A stretch of 64,000 nt of DNA from Pseudomonas sp. MMS21 TM103 (lineage in GTDB: Bacteria > Pseudomonadota > Gammaproteobacteria > Pseudomonadales > Pseudomonadaceae): the NCBI RefSeq assembly GCF_022132145.1, contig NZ_JAJISP010000004.1, positions 62,001 through 126,000 on the forward strand, written 5' to 3'. Position numbers and translations under genes: made by a program. Below the pieces are notes generated by a model. It was not told the DNA's origin and did not search any database. It was given only the letters and a program-made list of their open reading frames with translations. Shown piece by piece: positions 44,653-54,207 of the stretch. Each line of letters begins with the position of its first letter. Positions within the stretch are counted from its first letter, which is position 1.

Positions 44653-47555
44653 CCCAACAGCGTCAGGGCTAACCGGCGCACCTGAGTCAGGTCGATAGGT
44701 TTAGCCAGGCACGCCTGTGCGCCGCGCTGACGCGCCTCGCTAAACACCCCGTCATCGACTGTCGCACTGATTACCAATACGGGCACTTCACGCAGGCGCG
44801 GATCACGGCGCATGGCATCCAGCACCTGCAAACCGTCACCGTCGGGCAAGTCCAGGTCAAGCAACAGCATGGTCGGCGTGCAGCTCTCCAGCTCGGCCAG
44901 CGCCCCCTGCACCGAACCGACCCCGCGCACATCGGCGAACTCGCGAAGTGCCTCCTGCACCACTTTCACGGATGCGGGGTGATCCTCGACGCACAGCACT
45001 TCGGCTTTACGCTTCGGCCCATCCGCCTCGACCAGCAGCGCAGCGGCAGCAGCCGTCTCGGGTGCCGCGGCGCTGGGCAAGTCGATCCAGAAACGGCTAC
45101 CGCCGCCGAGCGTGCTGCAAAACCCCATTTCGCCGCCCATCAGGCTGGCCAGTTCACGACACAACACCAAACCGATACCGGTACCAGGAATGCTCGAGTT
45201 CTCGCGACCCAGACGCTGGAATGGCTGAAACAACTGGGCCTGCTGCTCCTGGGTCAAGCCTGGACCGCTGTCCTCGACCCACAAGCGTACGCAGTCCGGG
45301 CGCACTTCATAGCCCAGACTGATCAGGCCCTGCGGGCTGTTGTATTTGATCGCATTGGACAGCAGGTTGAGTATCACCTGGCGCAGACGACGCATATCGG
45401 CCTGCACGTACAAGCCGGCATCAATATCCGCCAGCACCTGCAACTGCAGACGCCGCTGGTGGACTTCCGGGAGTACCAGCTCGGCGCAACCATTGAGCAG
45501 CGCGCCGACTTCCACCGCCTGTAATTGCAACTGCTGGCGGCGACTCTCGATGCTCGACAGATCGAGGATGTCATCGACCAACGCCGTCAGGTGGCGACTG
45601 GCGTTAACAATCTCGCGGGCATAATCGGCTTCCTGCTGGACCTCTGGCTTGCCTTGCGTCTCCAGCTCGATTAACTGGCCAAAGCCGTAAATGGCATTCA
45701 GCGGCGTGCGCAGCTCATGGCTCATGCTCGACAGGAAACGGCTCTTGGCCTGGCTGGCAGACTGGGCTTGCAGGCTGGCGCGGCGCAACTCCTCCTGCAC
45801 CTGCTTGAGCCGGGTAATGTCGACATGTGTACCGGCGATGCGCAAGACGCCGCCGTTGCTATCGTGTTCGAGTACCTTGCCGCGGCTGAGCAACCAAATA
45901 TATTCGCCGCTGGCATCGGCATAGCGATACTCCGCCTCGAACTGATCCTCACCACTGACCGCGAATAACTGCCGCAGATGGCGGATACGCTCCAGGTCAT
46001 CGGGGTGCACGCGCAGGTTGAACTCGCTGAAACTCATGCTCTCGGCTCGCAGGCCGAAACGCTTGACGAAGTGGTCGCTGACCTTGATCGTCATGTTCGG
46101 CGCATCCACCTCCCACAGACTCTCCGTGGTGCTCTCCAGCACCAGCTGCAGAATCCGCTGCGCCTCATGCCGCTCGCTGTCGCTGGCCTGTATCTGCTCG
46201 CCGGTCTGCTGCACAGCCTGGGCCATACTGACCAACTCATCGATCTGGCTGGGCGGCGCACTGGGGTGATAATCGCCCTGACCGAGCCGGCGCATCATGC
46301 CAACGATACCGGCAATTGGTTGAGCCAACTGATCGCTCAGGCGCCGCGAACGCAGCCACATCCAGGCAAAAAACAGCAGGTAGAACAAACCCAGACCGAC
46401 AATCAACAGGTAACCGATCTGCAAATAGCGCTCGGCCAGGCGGTTAGTCTCGCTGTAGATGTTTTCCTCATCGACCACCAGCATCAGACGCCAGCCTGTT
46501 TGCGGGATCTCGCTCCAAGCGATCAATTGCTTGCGCCCACCGAGCGTCACTTCCTGCACATGCTCCTGACCAGATGCCATCGCCTGCAACAGCGGACGCA
46601 TGCCGGAACGTGAATCAAGGCTGAAATCCGCAGGCTTGAGCACCTCACGACGCACCGCCTCGGCGTAGGAGTACTCAGTCAACTCGCTCAATGCGAAGTC
46701 CTGTTCGCCGGCCTGCGGCAACACCATGATCTTGTTGTCGCGGCTAACCAACATGGCATAGCCCTGCCAAGGCACATCCAGCTCACCGATCTCGCTGAGC
46801 ATCTGACCCACGGTAATATCCAGGCCGACCACCCCCTCGAGAAAGTCACCACGGTAGACCGGCGCCACCGCCGACATCATCCAGCCTTGACCTGCCGGAT
46901 CGAGATAGACATCGGTCCACACTACTTCGCGCGCCGGATTGTGAAGTGCGTCGGCCAAGTAATAGAAGCTGTAATCGGGTATCACCATGTCATGGGGATA
47001 CTGCTCGGGGGTCATGAAGAATGGGTAAATCCGGTTATAGCTGTCCCAACTGTTGAAATAGAGCGCGCTGACCAACGGGTTGGCGTCTCGAATCGAACGC
47101 ATCAGTGGGTCGATTTGCAACAAGCGCAGGGCCTTGGCGTGGTCCTGCTGCTCCAGAGGCGTGCTGTTGGCGTAGAAAGACGCTGCGCGGCCATCGTCGC
47201 TACGGCTGTAAAACACCCCGCTGCTGGTCGAAACATGCCGCTTAAGTTCCAGCGCATCGGGCTGGAAAGCGGTATTTTGCAGCGCATGACTCGCTGTATC
47301 ACGAAAAATTCGCACCTGCGCCTCGACCGAACGCAACCGACTGTCGATCACCTGGCCCTCACGCGCCACTGCCGTGGACAAGCCCTCCAGGGCACTCTGC
47401 TGCAAGTGACCGATTTGTGCATCGCGAATGGCTGCATTGCTCAGCAAATACACGGTGATCAACACCGTCTCCACCAGGATCAGCGGAATCAAAGCACTCT
47501 GCACAAAGGCACGCCAAATCCACTGGCGCACGGGGTAACGCGCTACTCGCGGCAT
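44598..47555 (-). CDS. hybrid sensor histidine kinase
   Basis: 985 residues from ATG at 47555 behind GGAAGAG. Membrane segment 1 (about 19-38) and segment 2 near residue 345 bracket a periplasmic dCache-like sensor (GYAMLVSRDNKIMVLPQAG). Then come a HAMP-like stretch, a PAS domain (ESTTESLWEVDAPNMTIKVSD), HisKA SHELRTPLNAIYGFGQ, a HATPase with NLLSNAIKYN and DSGPGL, and a C-terminal receiver with phospho-acceptor in LLLDLDLPDGDG. The signal is unknown. No separate response regulator adjoins. The C-terminal tail overlaps the convergent small gene. Confidence 0.9.
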   Translation of the reverse strand: MPRVARYPVRQWIWRAFVQSALIPLILVETVLITVYLLSNAAIRDAQIGHLQQSALEGLSTAVAREGQVIDSRLRSVEAQVRIFRDTASHALQNTAFQPDALELKRHVSTSSGVFYSRSDDGRAASFYANSTPLEQQDHAKALRLLQIDPLMRSIRDANPLVSALYFNSWDSYNRIYPFFMTPEQYPHDMVIPDYSFYYLADALHNPAREVVWTDVYLDPAGQGWMMSAVAPVYRGDFLEGVVGLDITVGQMLSEIGELDVPWQGYAMLVSRDNKIMVLPQAGEQDFALSELTEYSYAEAVRREVLKPADFSLDSRSGMRPLLQAMASGQEHVQEVTLGGRKQLIAWSEIPQTGWRLMLVVDEENIYSETNRLAERYLQIGYLLIVGLGLFYLLFFAWMWLRSRRLSDQLAQPIAGIVGMMRRLGQGDYHPSAPPSQIDELVSMAQAVQQTGEQIQASDSERHEAQRILQLVLESTTESLWEVDAPNMTIKVSDHFVKRFGLRAESMSFSEFNLRVHPDDLERIRHLRQLFAVSGEDQFEAEYRYADASGEYIWLLSRGKVLEHDSNGGVLRIAGTHVDITRLKQVQEELRRASLQAQSASQAKSRFLSSMSHELRTPLNAIYGFGQLIELETQGKPEVQQEADYAREIVNASRHLTALVDDILDLSSIESRRQQLQLQAVEVGALLNGCAELVLPEVHQRRLQLQVLADIDAGLYVQADMRRLRQVILNLLSNAIKYNSPQGLISLGYEVRPDCVRLWVEDSGPGLTQEQQAQLFQPFQRLGRENSSIPGTGIGLVLCRELASLMGGEMGFCSTLGGGSRFWIDLPSAAAPETAAAAALLVEADGPKRKAEVLCVEDHPASVKVVQEALREFADVRGVGSVQGALAELESCTPTMLLLDLDLPDGDGLQVLDAMRRDPRLREVPVLVISATVDDGVFSEARQRGAQACLAKPIDLTQVRRLALTLLGYSLASSSCRASPRTFTD

Positions 47556-47704
47556 AATCAGGTCTCTTCCCAAAGACATTGCATCCACTGCAAGTGGCAA
47601 TCATAGCTGCACATGACTGGTAGCGTGCGCCTGAAGATTACCCGGTCGACGCTACGGAACCTTTGCCGTACACTAGTTGTCGTACCATCAAGTAACACAA
47701 CTTT

Positions 47705-48092
47705 GGGGCCGATTAGGATTCGACGCCGGTTGCGAAACTCGAGGGGCATGCCGAGTTGGTAACAGAACTCGTAAATAAACTGTTGCAAAAATCCATAATT
47801 GCCAATGATGACAATTACGGTGCTCAACTAGCTGCGTAAGCAGCCTAGTCGCACTTCTGGTAGCTTCGGCTCCAGCAATCATTAGGGGATGTCTGTAAAC
47901 CCGAAATGATTGTCATATAGAACAGAATCGCCGCGTAGTACGTTGTGGACGAAGTGGCTAAAAATTACACAACTCGCCCAAAGCACCCTGCCCGTCGGGC
48001 GGCCAAGGGTTAACTCAGTAGACACGGCTAAGCATGTAGAACCGACAGCGGAGTACTGGCGGACGGGGGTTCAAATCCCCCCGGCTCCACCA
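47705..48092 (+). ncRNA. ssrA: tmRNA (SsrA)
   Basis: 388 bases. The tRNA-like ends pair GGGGCCG with CGGCTCC plus CCA, and the T arm GGGGGTTCAAATCCCCC is intact. The tag frame starts at GCC 47801 and ends TAA 47839, encoding ANDDNYGAQLAA. tmRNA with SmpB rescues stalled ribosomes and tags the nascent chain for proteolysis by Clp, Lon or FtsH. The 3' end is a common integration site for phages and islands, and the order downstream is indeed accessory. Confidence 0.97.
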
Positions 48093-48109
48093 TTTGAGAC
48101 ACACTTAAG

Positions 48110-48142
48110 CCCCTGATAATCTTAGAGATTTCAGGGGTTTTT
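48110..48142 (+). terminator. ssrA terminator
   Basis: CCCCTGA-T-AATCT / AGATT-TCAGGGG followed by TTTTTG, 18 bases after the tmRNA CCA. Confidence 0.85.
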
Positions 48143-48214
48143 GCTTTCTATGGTCTTCGCGTGTCCCAAAAATGTCACATTACAGATCGCGCAGCCAGCC
48201 AAGGGAGACAGTGA

Positions 48215-48310
48215 ATGTTCAATCTGCTTGTAAGCGGCACTGGCTGGGAAGGACGTCACGGGAGCATGCTACGAGAGAGGATGCTCACTTGGACAGAAGA
48301 CGAAATTTGA
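48215..48310 (+). pseudogene. truncated ORF at the ssrA integration site
   Basis: 31 codons (MFNLLVSGTGWEGRHGSML...TEDEI) behind a strong AAGGGAG site. The stop falls exactly where the IS21-family scar begins, so the frame is probably the N-terminus of a longer gene cut by the element. I do not recognise the family. The sequence around it (48143-48811, about 670 bases) holds no intact gene. Confidence 0.35.
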
Positions 48311-48494
48311 ATCGCCCCAGGTTTTCTAGACAGACCAGTACGCTTGGCTATCTGGCGCAGCGAGAGTTTGTCGCGGAAGTACATCCGCTGATTTTTCCCA
48401 ATATTTCCATGCTGATCACCCTGTGTTCTCCTGCTCAAAAAGTGAGCAGAAGCAGTTGAACTGCCTGGGTCAGTTTTTGGTCAGCGGCAACACA
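48311..48494 (-). mobile_element. IS21-family scar (left end and istA N-terminus)
   Basis: On the minus strand the element starts TGTTGCCGCTGACCAAAAACTGACCC, an IS21-type left end given here only in outline, and continues to MEILGKI; after a one-base shift it reads RMYFRDKLSLRQIAKRTGLSR, the IstA helix-turn-helix. It ends abruptly before the transposase core; istB is absent. A dead remnant left beside ssrA. Confidence 0.7.
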
Positions 48495-48811
48495 GCCGCT
48501 CAGCAGCGGGCGCGCCGGTCGAACTCGACCCGGGGTTGTACGGCGAAAGTCGCTTCTACCGGGCCAAAGGCCGCTATTCGTTGGTGCGTAGGTGCAACAC
48601 CTGACTGACCGCCAGCGGCTGCCCGCTGCAGCCGGCAAGGCTGGTGACGGCAGCCCAACTGGTAGACCGCCTGCGGCAGATCTCCGACGCGCAGTGTCTA
48701 CCCGGCCGCTGAGCCGCCGCGGCTGACCACTGTACCGTCCGGCCCTTGGAACCCGGGCCTGGACGGCGGCTCTATACTCAAACCAAGTCGTGCATGAGTC
48801 GGAGGCGTACC
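48495..48811 (+). other. gene-free debris before the EAL protein
   Basis: Two short open pieces, PVELDPGLYGESRFYRAKGRYSL (positions 48512-48600, in outline) and LVTAAQLVDRLRQISDAQ near 48640-48710, look like fragments of former coding sequence but lack starts and are out of frame with each other. The G+C is high. Nothing else is supported apart from the ribosome site GGAGG at 48801 for the next gene. Confidence 0.3.
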
Positions 48812-51232
48812 ATGCCAGCACCAGGTTCCGTCAGCCCAGAGCATCCCTATCTCAACCGCGCGCTGCGCACCCTGAGTGGCTGCAACCGGGCGCTGCTGCG
48901 CGCCGAAGACGAGGCGACCCTGCTTCAGGAGATCTGCCAGGTCATAGTCGAGCAGGCCGGTTACCGCATGGCCTGGGTCGGCCGCGCCGAGCACGACGAG
49001 GCGAAGACGGTCGCGCCGGTGGCCCATGCCGGGGTCGAACAGGCCTACGTCGATTCGCTGAACATCTCCTGGGCGGACAACGAACGCGGTCGTGCCGTCA
49101 CCGGCAGGGCGATCCGCACCGGCCGCCTGAGCCTGGTGCGCAATCTGTTGACCGATCCCAAGACCCTGCCCTGGAGCGAGGGCGCGCGCAAACACGGCAT
49201 CGCCTCGTTTCTATCGCTGCCGCTGCGGGTCGAAGGCGAGATCTTCGGTGCCCTCGGCATCGGCGCCCCGGAACCCGATGCCTTCGGTGCCCAGGAAGAG
49301 GAGCTGCTGACCCAAGCCGCCGAGGACCTGGCGTTCGGCCTGCAGGCCCTGCGCACCAAGGCCAAGCGCGCCCAAGCCGAGCAAGAGATCCAGCGCCTCA
49401 ACCGCGCCCTGTCGACGCGGGTGGCAGTCAACCATGCGCTGATCCATGCCAGCGAAGAACCGTCGCTGCTCAAGGAAGTCTGCCGGGTACTGGTGGCCGA
49501 ATGCGGCTACCGCCTGGCCTGGGTCGCCTATCTCCAGAAAGACCTCGCCGAGCCGGAGCGTCAGGTCGCCTACGCCGGCGACGATCACGGTTACCTTGCG
49601 CACGCCAAGGCCTGGGCCGGTAGCGCCGAGGGCAAGGCCTATATCCAGCGATTCGACGCCCAGCTCGCGGCCGGGCGACCGCTGGTCATCCGCAACCTCC
49701 TCGATGAACCGGTAGAGGCGCTAAAAGACGTGGCCATCGAGTACGGCATTGCCGCGGTCATCGTACTGCCGCTAAGGGTCGAAGAGGTATTGATCGGCAA
49801 GCTGGTGATCACGGCCGCAGAGAGCGACGCCTTCGACGAGCAGGAAGTCGACCTGCTGCTGGCCACCGCCAACGATCTGGGCTTCGGCATCCTCACCCTG
49901 CGTACCCGGGCCCGGGCGCTGCAGGCCGAAGCGACCATCAGGCGCATGGCCTATACCGACGAGCTGACCGGCCTGCCCAACCGCCTGCGCCTGCGCGAAC
50001 TGCTGGAGAACGCGATCAGCGAGGCTAGGTACGAGCACCGGCCGCTGGGCCTGCTGCACCTGGAGGTCGGCCGCAGCCAGGAGATCAGCGAGGCCATTGG
50101 CTACCGCGAAGGCGACCGCATGCAGCAAGCCATCGCAGCGCGCCTGACCCAAGCGGTAGGTCCAGACACCTCCCTGGCGCGCCTCGGCGAGTGTCAGTAC
50201 GCGGTGTTGATGCCCAGCGGCGGCGCTGAGCAGGCCTCGCAGCTGGCGCAGAAAATTCTGGTGGCGCTGTACGAGCCAATCGACCTGGCCGGTGTGCTCC
50301 TCGACGCTCGCGCCAATATCGGCATCGCCCTCTACCCCGGCCACGGCACCGACCCGGACGCACTGATCTGCCGTTCGGCCAGCGCCATGGACCAGGCCAA
50401 GCGCTCCAGCACCGGTTACGCGGTGTTCCAGGGCGGCCTTGATCGCGAATGCGCCCAGCACCTGACCCTGATGAGCGAACTGCGCCGGGCGATCGAACGC
50501 AACCAGCTGTTACTGCATTACCAGCCGAAACTGAAAATCGCCACCAACAAAGTATGCGGCACCGAAGCCCTGGTGCGTTGGCAGCATCCGCAGCATGGCC
50601 TGCTGCCGCCCAACGACTTCATCAAGCTGGCCGAGAGCACCGGGCTGATCACCCCACTCACCTACTGGGTACTCGACGCCGCGCTGGGCCAACGCTATGC
50701 CTGGCACGAGGAAGGTGACGAGCGACCGATCTCGGTCAACCTGTCGGCCCACGACCTGCGCGATCCCAAGCTGATCGAACGGATTCGCGGCTCCTTCACC
50801 ACTTGGGGCGCGCAAACGGACTGGATCGACTTCGAACTGACCGAAAGCGCGCTGATGGAAGACCCGGTGGCCGCGCTGGAAACCCTGACCCGACTCAAGA
50901 GCCTCGACACCCGCCTGACCATCGACGACTTCGGCACCGGCTACTCCTCGCTGGCTTACCTGCAGAAGCTGCCGGTGGACTCGCTGAAAATCGACCAGTC
51001 CTTCGTCACCCGCATGCTCAGCGACGACGATGACTCGGCGAAGATCGTGCGCTCCATCATCGAACTGGCGCACAACCTCGACCTCGAGGTGGTCGCCGAA
51101 GGCGTGGAGAACCAGGAGACCCTGACTCGCCTGGGCAACTTCGGCTGCGACATCGCCCAGGGCTTCTCGATCAGCCAGCCGATTCCCGGCAACAAGTTCC
51201 GCGCCTGGGAAGCCCTTTCAACCTGGCACTGA
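48812..51232 (+). CDS. GAF-GAF-GGDEF-EAL protein, likely c-di-GMP phosphodiesterase
   Basis: 806 residues from ATG at 48812 behind GGAGG. Two GAF domains (about 20-185 and 205-365) precede a GGDEF-like domain (YTDELTGLPNRLRLRELL). The GGDEF site reads GECQY (ARLGECQYAVL), so it should not make c-di-GMP. The EAL domain keeps GTEALVRWQHP, FELTESALMED, DDFGTGYSSLAYLQKLPVDSLKID and EGVE, so hydrolysis of c-di-GMP is likely. No membrane segment: a soluble sensor. GAF ligands are unknown. It stands alone among accessory genes. Confidence 0.9.
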   Translation: MPAPGSVSPEHPYLNRALRTLSGCNRALLRAEDEATLLQEICQVIVEQAGYRMAWVGRAEHDEAKTVAPVAHAGVEQAYVDSLNISWADNERGRAVTGRAIRTGRLSLVRNLLTDPKTLPWSEGARKHGIASFLSLPLRVEGEIFGALGIGAPEPDAFGAQEEELLTQAAEDLAFGLQALRTKAKRAQAEQEIQRLNRALSTRVAVNHALIHASEEPSLLKEVCRVLVAECGYRLAWVAYLQKDLAEPERQVAYAGDDHGYLAHAKAWAGSAEGKAYIQRFDAQLAAGRPLVIRNLLDEPVEALKDVAIEYGIAAVIVLPLRVEEVLIGKLVITAAESDAFDEQEVDLLLATANDLGFGILTLRTRARALQAEATIRRMAYTDELTGLPNRLRLRELLENAISEARYEHRPLGLLHLEVGRSQEISEAIGYREGDRMQQAIAARLTQAVGPDTSLARLGECQYAVLMPSGGAEQASQLAQKILVALYEPIDLAGVLLDARANIGIALYPGHGTDPDALICRSASAMDQAKRSSTGYAVFQGGLDRECAQHLTLMSELRRAIERNQLLLHYQPKLKIATNKVCGTEALVRWQHPQHGLLPPNDFIKLAESTGLITPLTYWVLDAALGQRYAWHEEGDERPISVNLSAHDLRDPKLIERIRGSFTTWGAQTDWIDFELTESALMEDPVAALETLTRLKSLDTRLTIDDFGTGYSSLAYLQKLPVDSLKIDQSFVTRMLSDDDDSAKIVRSIIELAHNLDLEVVAEGVENQETLTRLGNFGCDIAQGFSISQPIPGNKFRAWEALSTWH

Positions 51233-51356
51233 CCTACGCCCGTACGGCCGACACATCCCGTAAATTGCACCACGCGCACCACTCACATAGAAGCTCGGTA
51301 CGCACAGTACATTCCCAGCCGGTAGCGAGTTGACGATGCAAGCCTTCGGCGGAAAA

Positions 51357-51845
51357 TCAATGACGCAACAGTTTGCGCAGCGGTATCCCATCTTTCAGCA
51401 CAGGCGACTTGATGACGATGTAACTGAAGTACTTGGAAATGCCAATGTTCTTGTCCAACAGGCCTTCCATCACCGCCTGATAATGCTGGATGCTGCTAGT
51501 CATGAAGCGCACCAGATAATCGTAGCCGCCGCTGATCAAGTGGCACTCGAGCACCTCATCGACCAAGCGGATATTGGACTCGAATTTGGCGAAGTCCTCG
51601 CGCTTGTGGTCATGGAGGGTGATCTCGGTGAATACCGTCACCGAGTCGGTGATCTTGGCCAGGTTGAGATGGGCTTTATAGCCGGAAATATACCCGGCCG
51701 ATTCGAGCCGCTTGACCCGTTGCAGGCAAGGACTGGCCGATAGGCCGACCGCATCGGCCAGTTTGACGTTGGTGATGCGACCGTCTTTTTGCAGCTCGAC
51801 CAAGATATTGATGTCGATTCGGTCCAGCTTGACTAAACCTTCCAT
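51357..51845 (-). CDS. Lrp/AsnC-family regulator
   Basis: 162 residues from ATG at 51845 behind GAGAGG. Helix-turn-helix (LDRIDINILVELQKDGRITNVKLADAVGLSASPCLQRVKRLESAGYI in outline) and a RAM effector domain (VLECHLISGGYDYLVRFMTSSIQHYQAVMEGLLD). Binds amino acids and likely controls the adjoining aminotransferase-HAD genes, which lie just upstream on the same strand. Confidence 0.9.
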   Translation of the reverse strand: MEGLVKLDRIDINILVELQKDGRITNVKLADAVGLSASPCLQRVKRLESAGYISGYKAHLNLAKITDSVTVFTEITLHDHKREDFAKFESNIRLVDEVLECHLISGGYDYLVRFMTSSIQHYQAVMEGLLDKNIGISKYFSYIVIKSPVLKDGIPLRKLLRH

Positions 51846-51888
51846 GCGTACCTCTCGATCGCTATTCATAGGCTGTCTTTTAGCAAAC

Positions 51889-52545
51889 TCAGCGCCGTAA
51901 AGACAGCTGATGCTGAGCGACCAGGTCAGCCATGCTATTGATGCAACAGTCCGCCGGACATGGCTGAGTATAGCGGCCGTGGTCACGACGAATCAGGCAC
52001 AAGCCGGCCGATACGGGCGGCTCGGCGGGATACCTCGACACTTGCAGGATTTGTTCGGCCTTGAGGTTGTTGGCAAGCAACCAGGCACGGTCTTCCAATG
52101 GCTTGCTGGCCGGGGAAAGCAAATCCTCGGGTATGATCCCCAAGCGCTCGCAGAGCGCCTCACGATCCTCGGCATCACGGTCCCCATGCACCAGCAGCCG
52201 ATAGAACTTGCGCAGATACAGCATGGCGCCGGGCGCGTCTTCGAACAGCGACCAGTTGCGTACCGAACGGGCGAACGTCATGCCCTCCTCCCAGGAAACT
52301 TTGAGCCCCAGGCGCTCAGCCAACTGGCGATGGGCGAAGCATAACAAGCCACTGAAACCCAGCTCGGAGAAGCGCGGATAGAGCATGCGCACCGCCTCGT
52401 TGAATTCGCTCAGAACCTCTTCCCGCCCCAACATGCCGGGGCGGTTTTCGAGCAACGGCTGCAAGGCCGTCCAGACGCCGGTATCCCGATCGACCAGAAC
52501 TTCATCACAGTCGATCAGCAGCGCACGATAATCAGTCAGATCCAT
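51889..52545 (-). CDS. HAD-superfamily hydrolase
   Basis: 218 residues. Motif I ALLIDCDEVLVDRDTG supplies the nucleophile aspartate and its partner. A helical cap follows, then LVHGDRDAEDREALCERLGI (motif II/III region) and AWLLANNLKAEQILQV. The usual motif IV DD is not clear (NNLKAEQ), so activity may be altered. Substrate unknown. It lies between the aminotransferase and the Lrp regulator, all on the minus strand, suggesting one unit. Confidence 0.75.
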   Translation of the reverse strand: MDLTDYRALLIDCDEVLVDRDTGVWTALQPLLENRPGMLGREEVLSEFNEAVRMLYPRFSELGFSGLLCFAHRQLAERLGLKVSWEEGMTFARSVRNWSLFEDAPGAMLYLRKFYRLLVHGDRDAEDREALCERLGIIPEDLLSPASKPLEDRAWLLANNLKAEQILQVSRYPAEPPVSAGLCLIRRDHGRYTQPCPADCCINSMADLVAQHQLSLRR

Positions 52546-52636
52546 GGTGTGTAGCCTCCTCTAATGCACTTCATCGATCCAAGCTCCAAAACCGCCTCGG
52601 TCGGCGCGAACAGTGCGCGCCGACCGAGGACTTAGC

Positions 52637-53935
52637 TCAACTCAACACACGTGCCAGGGCCGCCTCGAGAATTTCCAGGGCTTCGTCGATCTGCGCTTCT
52701 TCGGCGACCAGAGGCGCGAGGAAACGCAGCACGTTGCGGTACACGCCACATTTGATCACCAGCAGGCCGCCGTTGCGGGCCTCATCGATCAGCTTCTGGT
52801 TGAGCTCGGGATCCGGGCTGCGGGCAGCATCGTCCTTGACCAGCTCGATCGCCAGCATAAGGCCGGTGCCGCGTACGTCACCGATCTGCTGTGGGTTGCG
52901 CGCCTGCAGGCGCAGCAGGCCCTGACGCAGACGTTCGCCCAGCTTGTCGCCGCGCGCCAGCAACTGTTCCTGCTGGTAGGTGTCGATCACCGCCAACGCC
53001 GCTGCGCAAGCCAGCGCGTTACCGCCGTAGGTGCCGCCGAGGCCGCCGGGGGCTGGTGCGTCCATGATTTCCGCACGGCCGACCACGCCCGAGATCGGCA
53101 TGCCGGCGGCCAGGCTCTTCGCCACGGTAACCAGATCCGGCTGAATCCCGGCGTGCTGGAAACCGAACCAGGTGCCGGTGCGACCGAAGCCGGTCTGGAC
53201 TTCATCGAGGATCAAGACGATGCCATGCTGTTCGGTCAGCGCCCGTAGCGCGCGGAGAAATTCGACCGGCGCCGAGAGGAAACCGCCATCGCCCTGTACC
53301 GCCTCGATGATGATCGCGGCTACGCGATCTGGCGAGACCTGGGTGGCAAACAACTCATTGAGGGCCTGCAGCGCCATCTCGCTGGTGAAACCACGGTAAG
53401 CATTCGGATACGGCGTGTGGAACACCTCGGGCGCCATGCCGAAGTTCTGCTTATACGGCTGGCTCATGCCGGTCAGGGTCGTACCGAGTAAGGTACGGCC
53501 ATGGAAACCACCACGAAAGGAGATCACCGCCGGACGCTGGGTATGGGCGCGGGCGATCTTAACCGCATTCTCCACAGCCTCTGCACCCGAGGTGAACAGT
53601 GCAGCCTTATGCGCAACGCCACTGGAGCCAGCGACCAACTCGCACAAGCGTTGTACCAGATCGAGATAGGGCTGATAGGCCACCACCTGGAAGCAGGCGT
53701 GGGTGACCTTCTGCATCTGCGCCTGTACCGCCGCGACCACCTTCGGATGATTGTGGCCAATGTTCATCACACCGATACCGCCAACGAAGTCCAGGTAACG
53801 CCTGCCGTCCACATCCCACAGTTCGGCACCCTGGGCGCGGTCGACGACCAGCGGATGGGCAGTGACCAAGCCACGTGGCACGAACTGATCACGCTGCTGG
53901 AGCAGATAAGGGGTTTCTTCGACTTTGCTGTTCAT
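52637..53935 (-). CDS. class III aminotransferase (GABA/5-aminovalerate type)
   Basis: 432 residues from ATG at 53935 behind GGGAG. MNSKVEETPYLLQQRDQFVPRG; cofactor region LFTSGAEAVENAVKIARA; FRGGFHGRTLLGTTL; IIIEAVQGDGGF; LILDEVQTGFGRTG; pyridoxal lysine in TVAKSLAAGMPISGV; GGTYGGNALACAAALAV. Closest in pattern to GabT/DavT, which move an omega-amino group to 2-oxoglutarate. The paralogue and substrate are uncertain. Probably cotranscribed with the HAD and Lrp genes; divergent from the hydroxyacid dehydrogenase across 272 bases. Confidence 0.88.
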   Translation of the reverse strand: MNSKVEETPYLLQQRDQFVPRGLVTAHPLVVDRAQGAELWDVDGRRYLDFVGGIGVMNIGHNHPKVVAAVQAQMQKVTHACFQVVAYQPYLDLVQRLCELVAGSSGVAHKAALFTSGAEAVENAVKIARAHTQRPAVISFRGGFHGRTLLGTTLTGMSQPYKQNFGMAPEVFHTPYPNAYRGFTSEMALQALNELFATQVSPDRVAAIIIEAVQGDGGFLSAPVEFLRALRALTEQHGIVLILDEVQTGFGRTGTWFGFQHAGIQPDLVTVAKSLAAGMPISGVVGRAEIMDAPAPGGLGGTYGGNALACAAALAVIDTYQQEQLLARGDKLGERLRQGLLRLQARNPQQIGDVRGTGLMLAIELVKDDAARSPDPELNQKLIDEARNGGLLVIKCGVYRNVLRFLAPLVAEEAQIDEALEILEAALARVLS

Positions 53936-54207
53936 GGCATCTCCCATAAGTGAGCCTGGCAACCGGGAGGCGGCTGCGATGTGCTTCAGGTTAAGCCTTC
54001 GAGACAATGCTCTAAGCCGAACTTGCCCCCTGAGAAATTCGGATCGACTGTTTTCACCCTGGCAAACGGCAGAATCCTTCAGTACATGGAATCTTTCGAA
54101 ATTCGCTCCATATAGCCCGACGCAATGCATTTGCCGCGGCTCTTACAATATTTACTGCTCTGCCACTCGGGCATTCTGACTATTTCCGTTTATATGAGGA
54201 AATGCCC

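Noticed and set aside
47558..47882. Short open frames within and antisense to tmRNA
   Set aside because: The tmRNA structure fully explains the sequence.
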